Counted from the first letter of the stretch, positions 28,915-41,229 are shown. The stretch is 64,000 nt of DNA from Bacteroidales bacterium (GCA_035353855.1 DAOQAK010000006.1:26357-90356), one strand, 5' to 3'. Made by a program: numbers and translations. Notes: generated from the sequence alone by a model not told the origin.

Positions 28915-29308
28915 TTCTATTACTGGCAGCACGTTCTATCGCTCCGACTTTTAGTCGGGGAGGAAAGTCCGGACAACACAGAGCACCATACTTCCTAACG
29001 GGAAGGTTCCTGATTATATCGGGAAACAGAAAGTGCCACAGAAAATTACCACCCGTCATTATTGACAGGCAAGGGTGAAAACGCGAGGTAAGAGCTCACG
29101 ACACGGTTTGGCAACAAGCCGCGGGGGTAAACCTTATGGGTTGAAAGGCCAAATATACCGGGAATTTTACCAATTGGTAGATAAAGGGCTGCTCGCCCGC
29201 TCCCGGGGGGTAGGCTGATTGATCACGACAGTGATGTCGTGGATAGATAAATGATAGAATTCCATTGAAAGATGGACCACAGAATCCGGCTTACAGTCCT
29301 GCCAGAAA
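28915..29308 (+). ncRNA. rnpB: RNase P RNA
   Basis: The catalytic RNA that trims the 5' end of pre-tRNAs. The universal 5' core GGGGAGGAAAGTCCGGACA begins near 28956, and the matching 3' core ACAGAATCCGGCTTACAG is at 29278-29295; together they form P4. GGTAAGAGCTCACGACACGG and GCAACAAGCCGCGGGGGTAA are the CRII/CRIII-side conserved blocks. P1 pairs CTGGCA (28923-28928) with TGCCAG (29300-29305). The bacterial type A layout is kept. A promoter precedes and a terminator follows. The exact ends are estimated to within about 10 bases. Confidence 0.95.
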
Positions 29309-29313
29309 TAAAA

Positions 29314-29343
29314 AAAACCCGTCATTACTGGCGGGTTTTCTTT
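29314..29343. terminator. Bidirectional terminator between rnpB and the cold-shock gene
   Basis: AAAACCCG(TCA) and (TGG)CGGGTTTT around TTAC, with T-runs on both strands. It can end both the converging rnpB and cold-shock transcripts. Confidence 0.8.
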
Positions 29344-29359
29344 TAAACATCTTCTTCAA

Positions 29360-29551
29360 TTAAATCTTTTTAACATTTATAGCGTTTGGGCCTTTTCGAC
29401 CTTCGGTAATGTCAAAAGAAACTTTGTCATCTTGTTTAATTTTTTCAGTTACTGCTGAAAGGTGAACAAAAATCTCTTCACCTGTTTCGTCAACTTTAAT
29501 AAAGCCATAACCTTTGGCTTCGTTGAAAAATTTTACTAAACCTGTTTTCAT
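29360..29551 (-). CDS. Cold-shock domain protein
   Basis: A 63-residue single cold-shock domain, a small RNA chaperone that melts mRNA structure. RNP1 is KGYGFIKV and RNP2 is IFVHLSAV; the start [12 protein letters not shown] and the end [10 protein letters not shown] are typical of CspA-type proteins. A promoter lies 36 bases upstream; no long 5' leader like that of E. coli cspA is apparent from the promoter position. Confidence 0.96.
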   Translation of the reverse strand: MKTGLVKFFNEAKGYGFIKVDETGEEIFVHLSAVTEKIKQDDKVSFDITEGRKGPNAINVKKI

Positions 29552-29586
29552 AAAATAAATTGTAATAATTAATAATTAGTATTTTG

Positions 29587-29617
29587 CAAATTTACACAAA
29601 TTTTATGAATAATCAAC
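29587..29617 (-). promoter_or_regulatory. Promoter of the cold-shock gene
   Basis: On the minus strand TAAATTTG (29587-29594) preceded by a GTTG-type -33 element near 29614-29617, spacing about 19 bases. Confidence 0.6.
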
Positions 29618-29697
29618 TGTGAATAACTAATTCCTTATATAAAACCTTAACCCATTATTAATTATTAATTTAGCCCGTTTTAATTAAATTCATAATC

Positions 29698-32600
29698 ATG
29701 AAAAAAATTATCATTGCTGTTTTCGCACTGATACTAACCACTACAGCCATATATGGTCAAAAAACTTTAGTATATATGGATCCGGTGGCAGAATATCAAA
29801 AAGGACTTGATTTATTCAGCAAAGAAAAATATAATCCTGCACTGGAATCATTCTCGAAAATTATTGATGCCATCAGCGATCCACAATCGGATATGCGCAT
29901 TACTGCTGAATACTATGCGGCAATCTGTGCCGTTGAGCTTTACAACAATGATGCGGAATACCGTTTAAAAAAATTCATTGGGAATTATCCTGAAAATTCA
30001 AAAGCTAAAATGGCAGGATTCCAGTTAGGTAAACTTGAATACCGACAGAAAAAATACCGCAAAGCTTCAAAATCATTCGAAAATGTTGATGTTTACGATT
30101 TAGCCAATGATGAACTCCCTGAATATTATTGCAAACTCGGGTATTCCTATTTTATGCAGGACGAGTATGATAAAGCAAAAAAACAATTTTATGAAATAAA
30201 AGATATTGATACAAAATATTTCGCTGCTTCAAATTACTACTATGCACATATAGCTTACAATGAAAAAAATTATGAAACGGCTTTAAAATGTTTTAAGAAT
30301 ATTGAAAACGATAAAGATTTCGGTTCTATTGTCCCCTATTATATTGTACAGATCTACTACCTCCAGGAAAAATATGAAGATGTAATTAAATACGCCCCTA
30401 CCCTGCTCGATTCGGCCAATGCCAAGCGTGTTGATGAAATAACAAGAGTATTGGGAGAATCATATTTTAAAACCGGTGATTATAAAAATTCTATTTCTTA
30501 CCTTGAAAAATATGCTTCCATTACAAAAAATACGATAACACGTAAAGACAATTACGAGTTGGGTTATGCCTATTATAAAGCAGGTTCTGACATTTCAAAA
30601 GCCATTGAATATTTTGAAAAAGTTACCACCGAAAGCGATTCTCTTGCTCAAAATACGTTTTATATACTTGGCGATTGTTACCTGAAGAACAACAATAAAA
30701 AATTTGCTAAAAACGCATTCCTGTCAGCTTACAAATTATCGTTCTACCCAGATATAAAGGAAGACGCTTTGTATAATTACGCCAAGTTATCATATGACCT
30801 GGCATTGAACCCATATAATGAAGCCATCACTTCTTTCCAGAATTATATGAAAAATTATCCTTCTTCACCCAAAGTTGAAGAAGCAAGAAGATACCTGATC
30901 AGCCTTTATCTTTCAACAAAAAATTATAAAGCAGCCCTTTCTTCGCTTGATAGCATGAAAAACCGCGACACCCAGATGAATATGGCTTACCAGAAAATTG
31001 CGTACTACAGGGGTGTTGAACTCTTTAATAATAAAAATATTTCCGGCGCTATTGAAATGTTCGACAAGTCAAATAAATATCCTATAAATAAAACCATTAA
31101 AGCGGAATGCTTTTACTGGAAAGCCGAAGGACTTTACAGAAATTCAGAATTCGATTCTGCCAAACAGGTTTATGAAGATTTCCTGTTGTTGCCCGGAGCC
31201 TTTAGTCTACCAACGTACAACGATGCTTATTACAATATTGGTTATTGCTATTTCAAACAGAAAGAATATAAATCTGCCAATAAAGCATTCCGGAAATATA
31301 CCGGGAATAAAGATATTACCAATAAAAAAATGCTGAACGATGCCTACCTGCGTATTGGCGACTGTTACTTCATTTCAAAAGATTATTCCGAGGCTGTTGA
31401 AAATTACGACAAAGCCATTACAACAAATAATTTTGATATTGATTATGCTATGTTCCAGAAAGCGCTTTGCCTGCATGCTCAAGGCAAATACGACAAAAAA
31501 ATCAGTACGCTTACAACAATGCTCGAACGTTTTCCAAAAACCACTTACGCCGATGATGCTACATTTGAACTGGCAACAGCATACCTGATAAAAAATGATA
31601 ACGACAAAGCATTAGAATATTATAATGATATTGTGAAAAATTATCCTTCCAGCAATTATGTAAAAAATGCTTATTTAAAAATCGGGCTTATTTATAATAA
31701 TGAAGAAAAAACTGAATTAGCTTTACAGGCATTCAAAAAAGTTGTGAGTGCATATCCTGCAACCGATGCTTCGAAAGATGCACTGGAAAACATTCGCGAT
31801 ATTTATTGTGGTCATGAAAAATGCGACAGCTTTTATGTTTATGTAAAAAGCCTTCCTTTTAAATACGGCTCAAACATTGACATGGAACAGGATTCGGTTA
31901 CTTATAAAGCTTGTGAGAATAATTATTTAAAGAACCAGGATTGCGATAAATCAATCACCAGTTTTAATAATTACCTACAAAAATTTCCGAACGGATATTT
32001 TGTTGTTAATGCCAATTACTATAAATCAGAATGTGAATATAAAAATAAAAATTATGATGAAGCTCTGAAAGGCTATGATTTTGTAGCATCACAGCCGCAA
32101 AACAAATTCTCGGAATATGCCATTCAGAATGCCGCCGAAATTTGTTATTACCTGAAACGCTACGACAGTGCTGCTACATTTTATTCCAAACTCGAATCGA
32201 ATGCAGAATACAAATCGAACATCATCGAAGCACGTACAATGATCATGCGCTGTTACTGGAAAGCAGGTAAAACCGATAAGGCAATTAAAGCAGCAAAGAA
32301 ATTAATTACAACCGAAAAAATCACTTCCGAAGAATTGACCGAAGCATACATCACTATTGGTCGTGCAGCAATGCTCATCGACAGCACTTCACTTGCACAA
32401 ACCCAGTTTGAATTTGCTTACAAGCAAAACCCCACTTCCGAATTCGGGGCTGAAGCCAAGTACAACCTTGCGCTTATTCAATACAAGCTTAAGGAATATG
32501 ATAATGCCGAGAAAACAGTTTTTGAAGTAATCAACCAGGTGCCTTCATATGATTACTGGGTAACAAAAAGCTTTATACTTCTTGCCGATATTTATACCAA

Positions 32601-32841
32601 CAATGGAAATGTATTACAGGCAAAAGCTACACTCAACAGTATCATCGATAATTCCGAAAACCCTGAACTGGTTCAAATTGCTCATGAGAAACTAAATACT
32701 ATAATGCAAACAGAAATTAAGCAGGAACAACAAAAAGTTGAAGAAGATATTGATATCAAGTTCAAGAATAATCCTAATGGCAGTGAAAAAATACCTGAAG
32801 AAAATAATAATCAACAAAAGGAGGAAAATAACAATGAATAA
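29698..32841 (+). CDS. Large TPR-repeat exported protein
   Basis: A 1047-residue protein with a signal peptide (MKKIIIAVFALILTTTAIYG, cut near Gln) followed by about 25 TPR or TPR-like helical pairs along its whole length, e.g. AEYQKGLDLFSKEKYNPALE and AYLRIGDCYFISKDYSEAVE. The C-terminal ~40 residues are Glu/Asn/Lys-rich and low in complexity. Periplasmic TPR superhelices serve as protein-binding scaffolds. Its stop overlaps the next gene, an outer-membrane barrel-like protein, by 8 bases, so the two likely work together at the outer membrane. The partner and process are not known. Confidence 0.85.
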   Translation: MKKIIIAVFALILTTTAIYGQKTLVYMDPVAEYQKGLDLFSKEKYNPALESFSKIIDAISDPQSDMRITAEYYAAICAVELYNNDAEYRLKKFIGNYPENSKAKMAGFQLGKLEYRQKKYRKASKSFENVDVYDLANDELPEYYCKLGYSYFMQDEYDKAKKQFYEIKDIDTKYFAASNYYYAHIAYNEKNYETALKCFKNIENDKDFGSIVPYYIVQIYYLQEKYEDVIKYAPTLLDSANAKRVDEITRVLGESYFKTGDYKNSISYLEKYASITKNTITRKDNYELGYAYYKAGSDISKAIEYFEKVTTESDSLAQNTFYILGDCYLKNNNKKFAKNAFLSAYKLSFYPDIKEDALYNYAKLSYDLALNPYNEAITSFQNYMKNYPSSPKVEEARRYLISLYLSTKNYKAALSSLDSMKNRDTQMNMAYQKIAYYRGVELFNNKNISGAIEMFDKSNKYPINKTIKAECFYWKAEGLYRNSEFDSAKQVYEDFLLLPGAFSLPTYNDAYYNIGYCYFKQKEYKSANKAFRKYTGNKDITNKKMLNDAYLRIGDCYFISKDYSEAVENYDKAITTNNFDIDYAMFQKALCLHAQGKYDKKISTLTTMLERFPKTTYADDATFELATAYLIKNDNDKALEYYNDIVKNYPSSNYVKNAYLKIGLIYNNEEKTELALQAFKKVVSAYPATDASKDALENIRDIYCGHEKCDSFYVYVKSLPFKYGSNIDMEQDSVTYKACENNYLKNQDCDKSITSFNNYLQKFPNGYFVVNANYYKSECEYKNKNYDEALKGYDFVASQPQNKFSEYAIQNAAEICYYLKRYDSAATFYSKLESNAEYKSNIIEARTMIMRCYWKAGKTDKAIKAAKKLITTEKITSEELTEAYITIGRAAMLIDSTSLAQTQFEFAYKQNPTSEFGAEAKYNLALIQYKLKEYDNAEKTVFEVINQVPSYDYWVTKSFILLADIYTNNGNVLQAKATLNSIIDNSENPELVQIAHEKLNTIMQTEIKQEQQKVEEDIDIKFKNNPNGSEKIPEENNNQQKEENNNE

Positions 32842-34537
32842 AAGCTACAGCCACAGCATATATAAGGCTTTTGTTCTTTGCCTTATTTGTTTTGCTTTTC
32901 CAAATTATTTAAAAGCACAAAACGAGGATGTGATAATTATTGAAACATATAAACCCGTTATTTCCGATGCTTTCAAAATCCAGGAAAATCCAAAAATCCC
33001 TGACTCTACTGATGTTGAAAAATACAGTACCACATACCAGGTCAATCCTGTGCTTTACGGAACAAAATTCCCCGTGGAACCTATCAAACCAGCAAAAATG
33101 ATAGGAGAGCCTTTAACCAAGTTTTATAAGTCATATGCAAAACTGGGCTTTGGGAATAAAACTACACCGCTTGCCGAATTCTATTATAGCAACCTGCGTT
33201 CAACAAGCCAATCAATAGGTTTTTATTTTAATCACTTTTCTTCATCAGGAAAAATAAAAAAATACGCGTTCCCCGGATTCAGCAATAACGATGCAGGTAT
33301 ATATGCTAAAAAGTTTTACAAATATCATACGCTTACAGCAAACGTAGATTACAAAAGGGATGTGGTTCATTATTATGGCTTCGAGCCATCGAAGTTTCCA
33401 TATATTTACGATGTGAATAATAAAGATAGTATCAAGCAAAGATTAATGGATATTGGCGGACAATTAAAATTTTTCAGCACTTATGTTGATTCTACAAAGC
33501 TGAATCATTATTTCGATTTAAAATATCATAATGCATCTGATTTATATGATGCCGTTGAAGACAATATTGTCTTTAATGCTTTACTGAATAAGAATGTCAA
33601 ATTCCTTGGAAAATCAATAAAGAATCAAAACTTAAGTCTTAAAACCAAAGTTGATTTTTATAATGATAAGAATAAAATTGATACCGCCGGCAGTGCTGTA
33701 ATCAGCTTCATACCTCAATTCTCCGCCTCATATGATATTATAAGATTTAATTTGGGATTTAATACTTCTATTGCTGCATGTGATAGTTCAGATATTTTCT
33801 TTTATCCTGTTACAAATATTAATTTCAATCTCGTTGATAATATATTTATTCTATATGCAGGAATTGATGGAGGTTTGGAGAAAAATAATTTAGTTAACCT
33901 ATTTTCCGAAAATCCATTCATCAATACTAAAACACTTAATCTTCAATATTCAAATACAAAGTCAAGGTTCTATGCCGGATTCAGGGGAAGTATAAGTTCG
34001 TATCTATCATTTAATGCAAATATTGCAAAATCAAAAATTGATAACCTTCCTTTATTTGTTAATGATTCATCTCTCAATTTATTCAATAAATTCAATGTTA
34101 TTTATGATAATGCAGGCATAACGAATTTGCATACTGAAATCACATACCAAAAATCAGAAAAGTTAAAAATAATGCTTACCTCAAATTATTATGAGTATAA
34201 GATGAATGTTGAAAAACGCGCATGGCATAAACCCGGCATGAATGTTCAGCTTTCGGTCAATTATAACTTGAGAAATAAAATTATTTTAAAAACGGAAGTT
34301 TTTGCATTAAACGGTGTTGATGCCAAATGTTATAATACAACAGGCCAGGTACCGGAAATACTAATAAAACAACTTAAAGGCACAGTTGATTTTAACCTTG
34401 GATTAGAATACCGATATTCTAAAATTTTATCGGGTTTTATAAACTTCAATAACATAGGGGTGATAAATTATCAGAAATGGTATAATTATCCTACTTATAG
34501 TTTTACAGCTTTGGCCGGAATCACTTATTCATTTTGA
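32834..34537 (+). CDS. Outer-membrane beta-barrel-like protein
   Basis: A 567-residue exported protein with a signal peptide ending FPNYLKAQ. After a short N-terminal arm (EDVIIIETYKPVISDAFKIQ, Pro-rich to ~90) come many short amphipathic strands ending in aromatic residues, and the protein ends with a strand closing in Phe (YSFTALAGITYSF), as in outer-membrane barrels. The start at 32834 is chosen because it gives the signal peptide and has a strong Shine-Dalgarno AAAGGAGG 12 bases upstream, unusual here. It is coupled to the TPR gene before it. No specific family is recognised. Confidence 0.75.
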   Translation: MNKSYSHSIYKAFVLCLICFAFPNYLKAQNEDVIIIETYKPVISDAFKIQENPKIPDSTDVEKYSTTYQVNPVLYGTKFPVEPIKPAKMIGEPLTKFYKSYAKLGFGNKTTPLAEFYYSNLRSTSQSIGFYFNHFSSSGKIKKYAFPGFSNNDAGIYAKKFYKYHTLTANVDYKRDVVHYYGFEPSKFPYIYDVNNKDSIKQRLMDIGGQLKFFSTYVDSTKLNHYFDLKYHNASDLYDAVEDNIVFNALLNKNVKFLGKSIKNQNLSLKTKVDFYNDKNKIDTAGSAVISFIPQFSASYDIIRFNLGFNTSIAACDSSDIFFYPVTNINFNLVDNIFILYAGIDGGLEKNNLVNLFSENPFINTKTLNLQYSNTKSRFYAGFRGSISSYLSFNANIAKSKIDNLPLFVNDSSLNLFNKFNVIYDNAGITNLHTEITYQKSEKLKIMLTSNYYEYKMNVEKRAWHKPGMNVQLSVNYNLRNKIILKTEVFALNGVDAKCYNTTGQVPEILIKQLKGTVDFNLGLEYRYSKILSGFINFNNIGVINYQKWYNYPTYSFTALAGITYSF

Positions 34538-34673
34538 TTTTTAAGATTGAGAATCAGGGTATAAGTTTTCTATAATTTTACATCAGACAAACTGTCATTT
34601 TTTTATCACCAAAAAGTTAATAAAATCATTGATTTTACTGCATATTTATTATACCTATCTCGTTCATTTTTCT

Positions 34674-34681
34674 TATATTTG
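34674..34681 (+). promoter_or_regulatory. -7 promoter element for gyrB
   Basis: TATATTTG matches TAnnTTTG, 26 bases before the gyrB start. The -33 box is weak. Confidence 0.55.
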
Positions 34682-34692
34682 TCTTCCATTAA

Positions 34693-36672
<1,980 letters not shown>

Positions 36673-36680
36673 GAAATAAA

Positions 36681-36710
36681 AAAAGGGAATTATTAAATTC
36701 CCTTTTTTTT
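36681..36710. terminator. Bidirectional terminator between gyrB and the collagen-like gene
   Basis: AAAAGGGAAT-TATTAA-ATTCCCTTTT followed by more T, flanked by A/T-runs on both sides. Confidence 0.85.
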
Positions 36711-36735
36711 ATACTGAGTCTTCCTGAAACAATTA

Positions 36736-37851
36736 TTAATAGAAAACCTGTATTATTAAATTTCCTTGATTGTTTTGACTTGCAGATTGATTACCACCTG
36801 CATTAAAGTCTTCCGTATTATCTTTAGATTTTCTAGCTCTAACTTTAACTGTATATGATCCCGGAGTATTTATTAGTACATATTTATGAAAACTCCAGAA
36901 ATGTAGAAATTTATAATTTGTTACACCTGGAGGAGCACCATCCTGCGAGTCAGAAATATCAACATCCTGTAAAGCTACTGTTGCACCATTCATCATAATA
37001 CCAACTTCAACTGAAGCCAGGGCAGGAATATAAACACCTCCTCCACCTGTAGGAGTTCTTATTTCAAGCGAGCCATATGTTGATATAAAAACTTTTGCAG
37101 GAACTGTAGTAATATTTACAACTACAGACAATCCGCTTATATCTTTAAAACTCGTATTGTTAATTGTAGTGATTGAAGATGAAACTTCATAAAAATCAAC
37201 AGTTGCAGAACCTGTAGGACCTGTAGATCCAGTTGAACCGGTTGCTCCAGCTGTACCCGGGTTACCTGTTGGGCCTGTAGGACCAGTTGTGCCGGGTGAA
37301 CCAGTTGCGCCGGCTGTGCCTGGGTTACCTGTAGGACCTGTAGGGCCAGTTGCGCCGGTTGCACTAGCGGTACCATCTGCACCAGTTGCACCTACCGGGC
37401 CAGTTGGGCCGGTTATTCCATCAGCACCAGAAGGACCAGTTGGACCTGTCACACCATTAATTCCTATTGCTCCAGTTGGGCCTGTCGGACCTGTAGGGCC
37501 TGCTGGACCAGTTCCACCAACAGTTCCACCACCAACACCTGCTCCGCATAAATTTACCCAAACAGAATCATCAGGATGTGTAAGCTGATCATCAACTTTA
37601 AAATAGAAAAAGCATAGTGTATCAATATCATAAACCAATAATCCCTGAGTTGGATGATCGATAGCCATTCTTTGAATAGTGGTTAATCGCGGCACCAAAA
37701 ATCCTTTATCAATAGCTGATAAATCAAGAATAGAAGAAGGATCAGGTGTTGTTGTTCCTATACCGACATTTTCCTGTGCCTGTAAAGTGAAAGTAAAAAA
37801 TGAAAAACAACAGAATACAATCTGAAGAAATGGTTTGAAAATTCTATTCAT
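36736..37851 (-). CDS. Exported collagen-like repeat protein
   Basis: A 371-residue exported protein. A signal peptide (residues 1-25, ending TLQA) is followed by a short N-terminal domain seen in many Bacteroidota surface proteins ([35 protein letters not shown]). Residues ~112-215 are Gly-X-Y triplets, mostly GPTGPTG, GATG and GNPGTAG, with one break at [11 protein letters not shown] block [17 protein letters not shown] occurs twice in tandem. The C-terminal ~150 residues form a beta-rich globular domain. It is likely a trimeric surface fibre. The repeat DNA is slippage-prone and may vary between strains. Confidence 0.85.
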   Translation of the reverse strand: MNRIFKPFLQIVFCCFSFFTFTLQAQENVGIGTTTPDPSSILDLSAIDKGFLVPRLTTIQRMAIDHPTQGLLVYDIDTLCFFYFKVDDQLTHPDDSVWVNLCGAGVGGGTVGGTGPAGPTGPTGPTGAIGINGVTGPTGPSGADGITGPTGPVGATGADGTASATGATGPTGPTGNPGTAGATGSPGTTGPTGPTGNPGTAGATGSTGSTGPTGSATVDFYEVSSSITTINNTSFKDISGLSVVVNITTVPAKVFISTYGSLEIRTPTGGGGVYIPALASVEVGIMMNGATVALQDVDISDSQDGAPPGVTNYKFLHFWSFHKYVLINTPGSYTVKVRARKSKDNTEDFNAGGNQSASQNNQGNLIIQVFY

Positions 37852-37893
37852 ATTTATAATTTTTTTTCTGATTTTATTATTCTTTTGGGTTTG

Positions 37894-40830
37894 TTACTTT
37901 TTAATAAATTTTTGAACACTAATAATATCATCCGACTTCAAATAAATAAAATATAATCCTCCTGATATCTCTGATAAATCGTAACTCTTTATATACTTTC
38001 CTGTACTTTTTTCTATTCTTTCAGAAATTATTTCCCTTCCGATTACATCAATAATTGAAAGTTCCAAATTTATTGATTTATTCATCATAAAAGAAATAAA
38101 TAAATTATTTTCAGCTGGAACAGGGAATAGTAAAAATTCCGAAATTATTTCATTATAATCGTTAAAACCTGCCGGACCTGGTAAATCTATATATAAAGTA
38201 TCATTATCGCTTCCGCAGGCATTGGTTGCAGTAAATATAACCATGTATACATCTGCAGAATCATACAAATGAGTTGGGTCGCTTAATAATGATGATTGTC
38301 CATCACCAAAATCCCAGTTCCAATCAGTAGCGTTTATTGAAAAATCAAAGAACGATACATCTAACATATTGTTTGAATAGCTTGCAAATGCAACAGGATT
38401 TGGATTTACCTGAACATGATATGGAGCTGAAACGGCTTTACATCCTAATGAATCAGTTACGGTAACAATATAATTATTTGTTTCATAAACATCAATATAA
38501 GATGTTGTTGAACCACTCGACCACAAATATGTATAGTAAGGAACGGTTGTATGTAAATAAACGGAATCGCCTTCACAGAATGTTGACGGACCTTCGGCAA
38601 TGATCACTGGTGGAATCATTGGTGCTTCAACGTATACAACAGCTCCTGATGATAATATGCTGCAACTATGATTATCAACAACTGTAACAACATATGTACC
38701 CGGAAAAGTTACATCAATTACTTGAGTTGTTTCTCCATTAGACCAATTATATGTTGTGTAACCGGCACCTGCATCAAGAGAAACATCTACACTTGACGAA
38801 TCACAAAATCCGGTAAGCCCGGAAGGATTAATAACAGGAGTAACTGTTTGATAAAAACCAATCATTACAGTATCTGTAGCAGTACATCCATTTGTACCTG
38901 TTACAATTACTGAGTAAGTTGTTACTAAAGCTGGTGTAGCCGTTGGACTTTGAAGATTAGGATCATCCAATGTTGCTGATGGAGACCATAGATATATAAC
39001 ACCTCCACTTGCATTTAATATTGTTGATGTTCCCGGGCATATATTTGTATCAATACCAGCATTTGCTGTAGGAGGAGTGGTATTTTGCGAAATAACAATA
39101 TCATCAGTCGCAGTACAAGTTCCGTTTGTAACGGTCAACGTATAAGTTCCACCTGCATCAATTGTAGGATTTGCAGTAGCAGCACCTGAAACAATATGTC
39201 CACCATTCGAGGCGCTCCACGAATATGTTCCACCACCACTTCCTGATAAAACAAGAGTTGTTGTTGAACAGGTTATTATACCAGGCGCCATTCCTGCTTC
39301 TGCAGGAGGTGGAGTATTATCTAAAGTTATTACAACAAAATCAGATGCAGTACAACCATTCCCTCCTGTTACAACAACATTATATGTGCCAGCTGCATCA
39401 ATTGTTGGAGTTGCTGTATTTGCACCTGAAACAATATTGCCTCCATTTGAGGCAGTCCATGAATATGTTCCTCCGCCACTTCCTGTTAATTGCAAACTTG
39501 TAACCGTACAAGTTAGTGTTCCCGGAGCTGTTCCAGCATCTGCAGCAGGAGGTGTTGTATTTTGTGAAACAACAACATTATCTGTTGCTGTACAAGTTCC
39601 TTGAGTAACAGTAAGCGTATATGTTCCACCAGCATCAATGGTTGGAGTTGAAGTATTTGCACCAGATACTATATGACCTCCATTTGATGCACTCCATGAA
39701 TATGTTCCGCCACCACTACCAGATAATACCATTGATGTATTTGCACATGTAATTGTTCCTGGCGATGCACCTGCTTCTGCTGTTGGTAAAACTATACTCT
39801 GAGTTACAACAACATTATCCGATGCACTGCATCCGTTCGTTGTAACAGTTAAAGTATATGTTCCCGCTGCATCAATAGTTGGAGTTGCAGTATTTGCGCC
39901 AGATACAATATGGCCACCATTAGAGGCACTCCATGAATATGTTCCTCCACCACTACCCGTTAATACCATAGATGTTGATGTACATGTTATCTGACTAGGG
40001 GCAACGCCTGCTTCAGCAACAGGTATAGGGTTTACAGTAACCGGGAAATTCCGGAGTATTCCCGGACAAGCACCAGCAGAAGTTTGACAAATTACATCTC
40101 CAGATGAAGCAGTACCCCAGTTTACAGTAATCGTATTTGTTCCCTGCCCTGCAGTAATTGTAGCTCCTGCAGGAACTGTCCAAACATAACCTGTAGCATT
40201 GGTACTGATATGATAAGTAACTCCACTTAGTCCGGCACATACGCTTGCTGTTCCTGTTACAGTTCCTGTAGCGATACCATCAATAACCGAAATTTCATAA
40301 TCACAAACATCGCCAGCATAACCATCAACCATAATATAATAAACATTTCCTACAGTTAATGGATTTGCAGTAATCGTAAACGCACCTTCACCTAAACCCT
40401 GAGTGGGAGACGTGAAAGCAATATCTGTTAACAAATGAAAGTTATCGCAATTACTTCCTGAATAAATTCCAAATTGAATTCCTTGATGATTGACACAATT
40501 GGTAACATCAAATTTTAAAGTAGCAATTGTAGCTTCAGCAGTAAAAGTAATCCATGAATTATTATTTATTATTCCATCAAATTCGCTGCAGGATTGACAC
40601 ATATTACTATAATCACCACCAGAGGAAGCACAGGTTGAACAATCAGGAGTATATGATGAGCTGGTATTGCCTGTGTAACCATCAAGGTTACAAATCATGG
40701 GAGCAGTTGAACAATCATCGCTGGCTACGGGGTTCTGCGCCTGACCTTGATTGATTGTAGTTAATATAACGAATAAAAATGACAGTACAGTAAGTACCCA
40801 TTTTCCAGAAGAATGTAGAAATTTTTTCAT
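37894..40830 (-). CDS. Large secreted repeat protein with PKD domain and type IX sorting signal
   Basis: A 978-residue secreted protein. A signal peptide (KWVLTVLSFLFVILTTINQG, cut near AQ) is followed by a Cys-rich region, then five tandem ~79-residue Ig-like repeats whose core reads GSGGGTYSWSASNGGHIVSG and TPTIDAGGTYTLTV. Next come further Ig-like units, then a PKD domain (DWNWDFGDGQSSLLSDPTHL). The last ~75 residues (FLLFPVPAENNLFI ... GLYFIYLKSDDIISVQKFIK) are a type A type IX sorting domain, so it is exported through the outer membrane and anchored or released. The ATG at 40830 is chosen over an upstream in-frame start because it gives the signal peptide. Probably an adhesin or matrix protein. 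Confidence 0.88.
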   Translation of the reverse strand: MKKFLHSSGKWVLTVLSFLFVILTTINQGQAQNPVASDDCSTAPMICNLDGYTGNTSSSYTPDCSTCASSGGDYSNMCQSCSEFDGIINNNSWITFTAEATIATLKFDVTNCVNHQGIQFGIYSGSNCDNFHLLTDIAFTSPTQGLGEGAFTITANPLTVGNVYYIMVDGYAGDVCDYEISVIDGIATGTVTGTASVCAGLSGVTYHISTNATGYVWTVPAGATITAGQGTNTITVNWGTASSGDVICQTSAGACPGILRNFPVTVNPIPVAEAGVAPSQITCTSTSMVLTGSGGGTYSWSASNGGHIVSGANTATPTIDAAGTYTLTVTTNGCSASDNVVVTQSIVLPTAEAGASPGTITCANTSMVLSGSGGGTYSWSASNGGHIVSGANTSTPTIDAGGTYTLTVTQGTCTATDNVVVSQNTTPPAADAGTAPGTLTCTVTSLQLTGSGGGTYSWTASNGGNIVSGANTATPTIDAAGTYNVVVTGGNGCTASDFVVITLDNTPPPAEAGMAPGIITCSTTTLVLSGSGGGTYSWSASNGGHIVSGAATANPTIDAGGTYTLTVTNGTCTATDDIVISQNTTPPTANAGIDTNICPGTSTILNASGGVIYLWSPSATLDDPNLQSPTATPALVTTYSVIVTGTNGCTATDTVMIGFYQTVTPVINPSGLTGFCDSSSVDVSLDAGAGYTTYNWSNGETTQVIDVTFPGTYVVTVVDNHSCSILSSGAVVYVEAPMIPPVIIAEGPSTFCEGDSVYLHTTVPYYTYLWSSGSTTSYIDVYETNNYIVTVTDSLGCKAVSAPYHVQVNPNPVAFASYSNNMLDVSFFDFSINATDWNWDFGDGQSSLLSDPTHLYDSADVYMVIFTATNACGSDNDTLYIDLPGPAGFNDYNEIISEFLLFPVPAENNLFISFMMNKSINLELSIIDVIGREIISERIEKSTGKYIKSYDLSEISGGLYFIYLKSDDIISVQKFIKK
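38850..40023 (-). repeat. Five tandem ~237-bp repeats inside the type IX cargo gene
   Basis: Unit starts lie near 40023, 39786, 39549, 39311 and 39073. The first four encode near-identical 79-80 residue Ig-like modules; the fifth is more divergent (NASGGVIYLWSPSATLDDP). The high identity suggests recent duplication or ongoing recombination. Confidence 0.8.
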
Positions 40831-41229
40831 TATTATCTGATGTTTAATATGAAAAAAATTAATATCTGTTACGTTTTTAAAAAGGACTTTTTTCAAAAAT
40901 ATGCAAATATAATAAAATATATCATTAAAAAAAAGCATATTAGCATTAATGTTAATATTTTAATAACAATATTGTATAATCTTATCGAAATAAACAACTT
41001 CCTATCTCCTTGATTAATATGTTTTCTGTATAATATTTTCGTTTTTAGATAAATAATTAATAATAATCCTTGATATAACAATGATTCGTTAAGTTTTGAG
41101 TTTCCCATTCTTCAAAATGACAAAATGCAGTATTATTTTGTCATCTCTAACAATAGCGAGAAATCTTTAATTATCCGCATTTTGTAAAAACTTAACAAAC
41201 TATTAACACAAGAGGAATTCAGAAACTTT
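40831..41229. other. Intergenic region with one hairpin
   Basis: AT-rich, no gene seen. A perfect 10-bp hairpin (ATGACAAAAT / ATTTTGTCAT, 41117-41144) lies beyond the ClC stop and may end that transcript. The rest would contain the promoter of the large type IX cargo gene. Confidence 0.5.

Noticed and set aside
37137..37588. Long antisense and alternate frames over the collagen-like repeat
   Set aside because: They arise from the biased GPT codons; the minus-strand frame with signal peptide and terminal domain is the real gene.
38850..40023. Regular direct repeats that could suggest a CRISPR array
   Set aside because: Units are ~237 bp, contiguous and in frame, encoding Ig-like protein modules; no short repeat/spacer structure and no cas genes.
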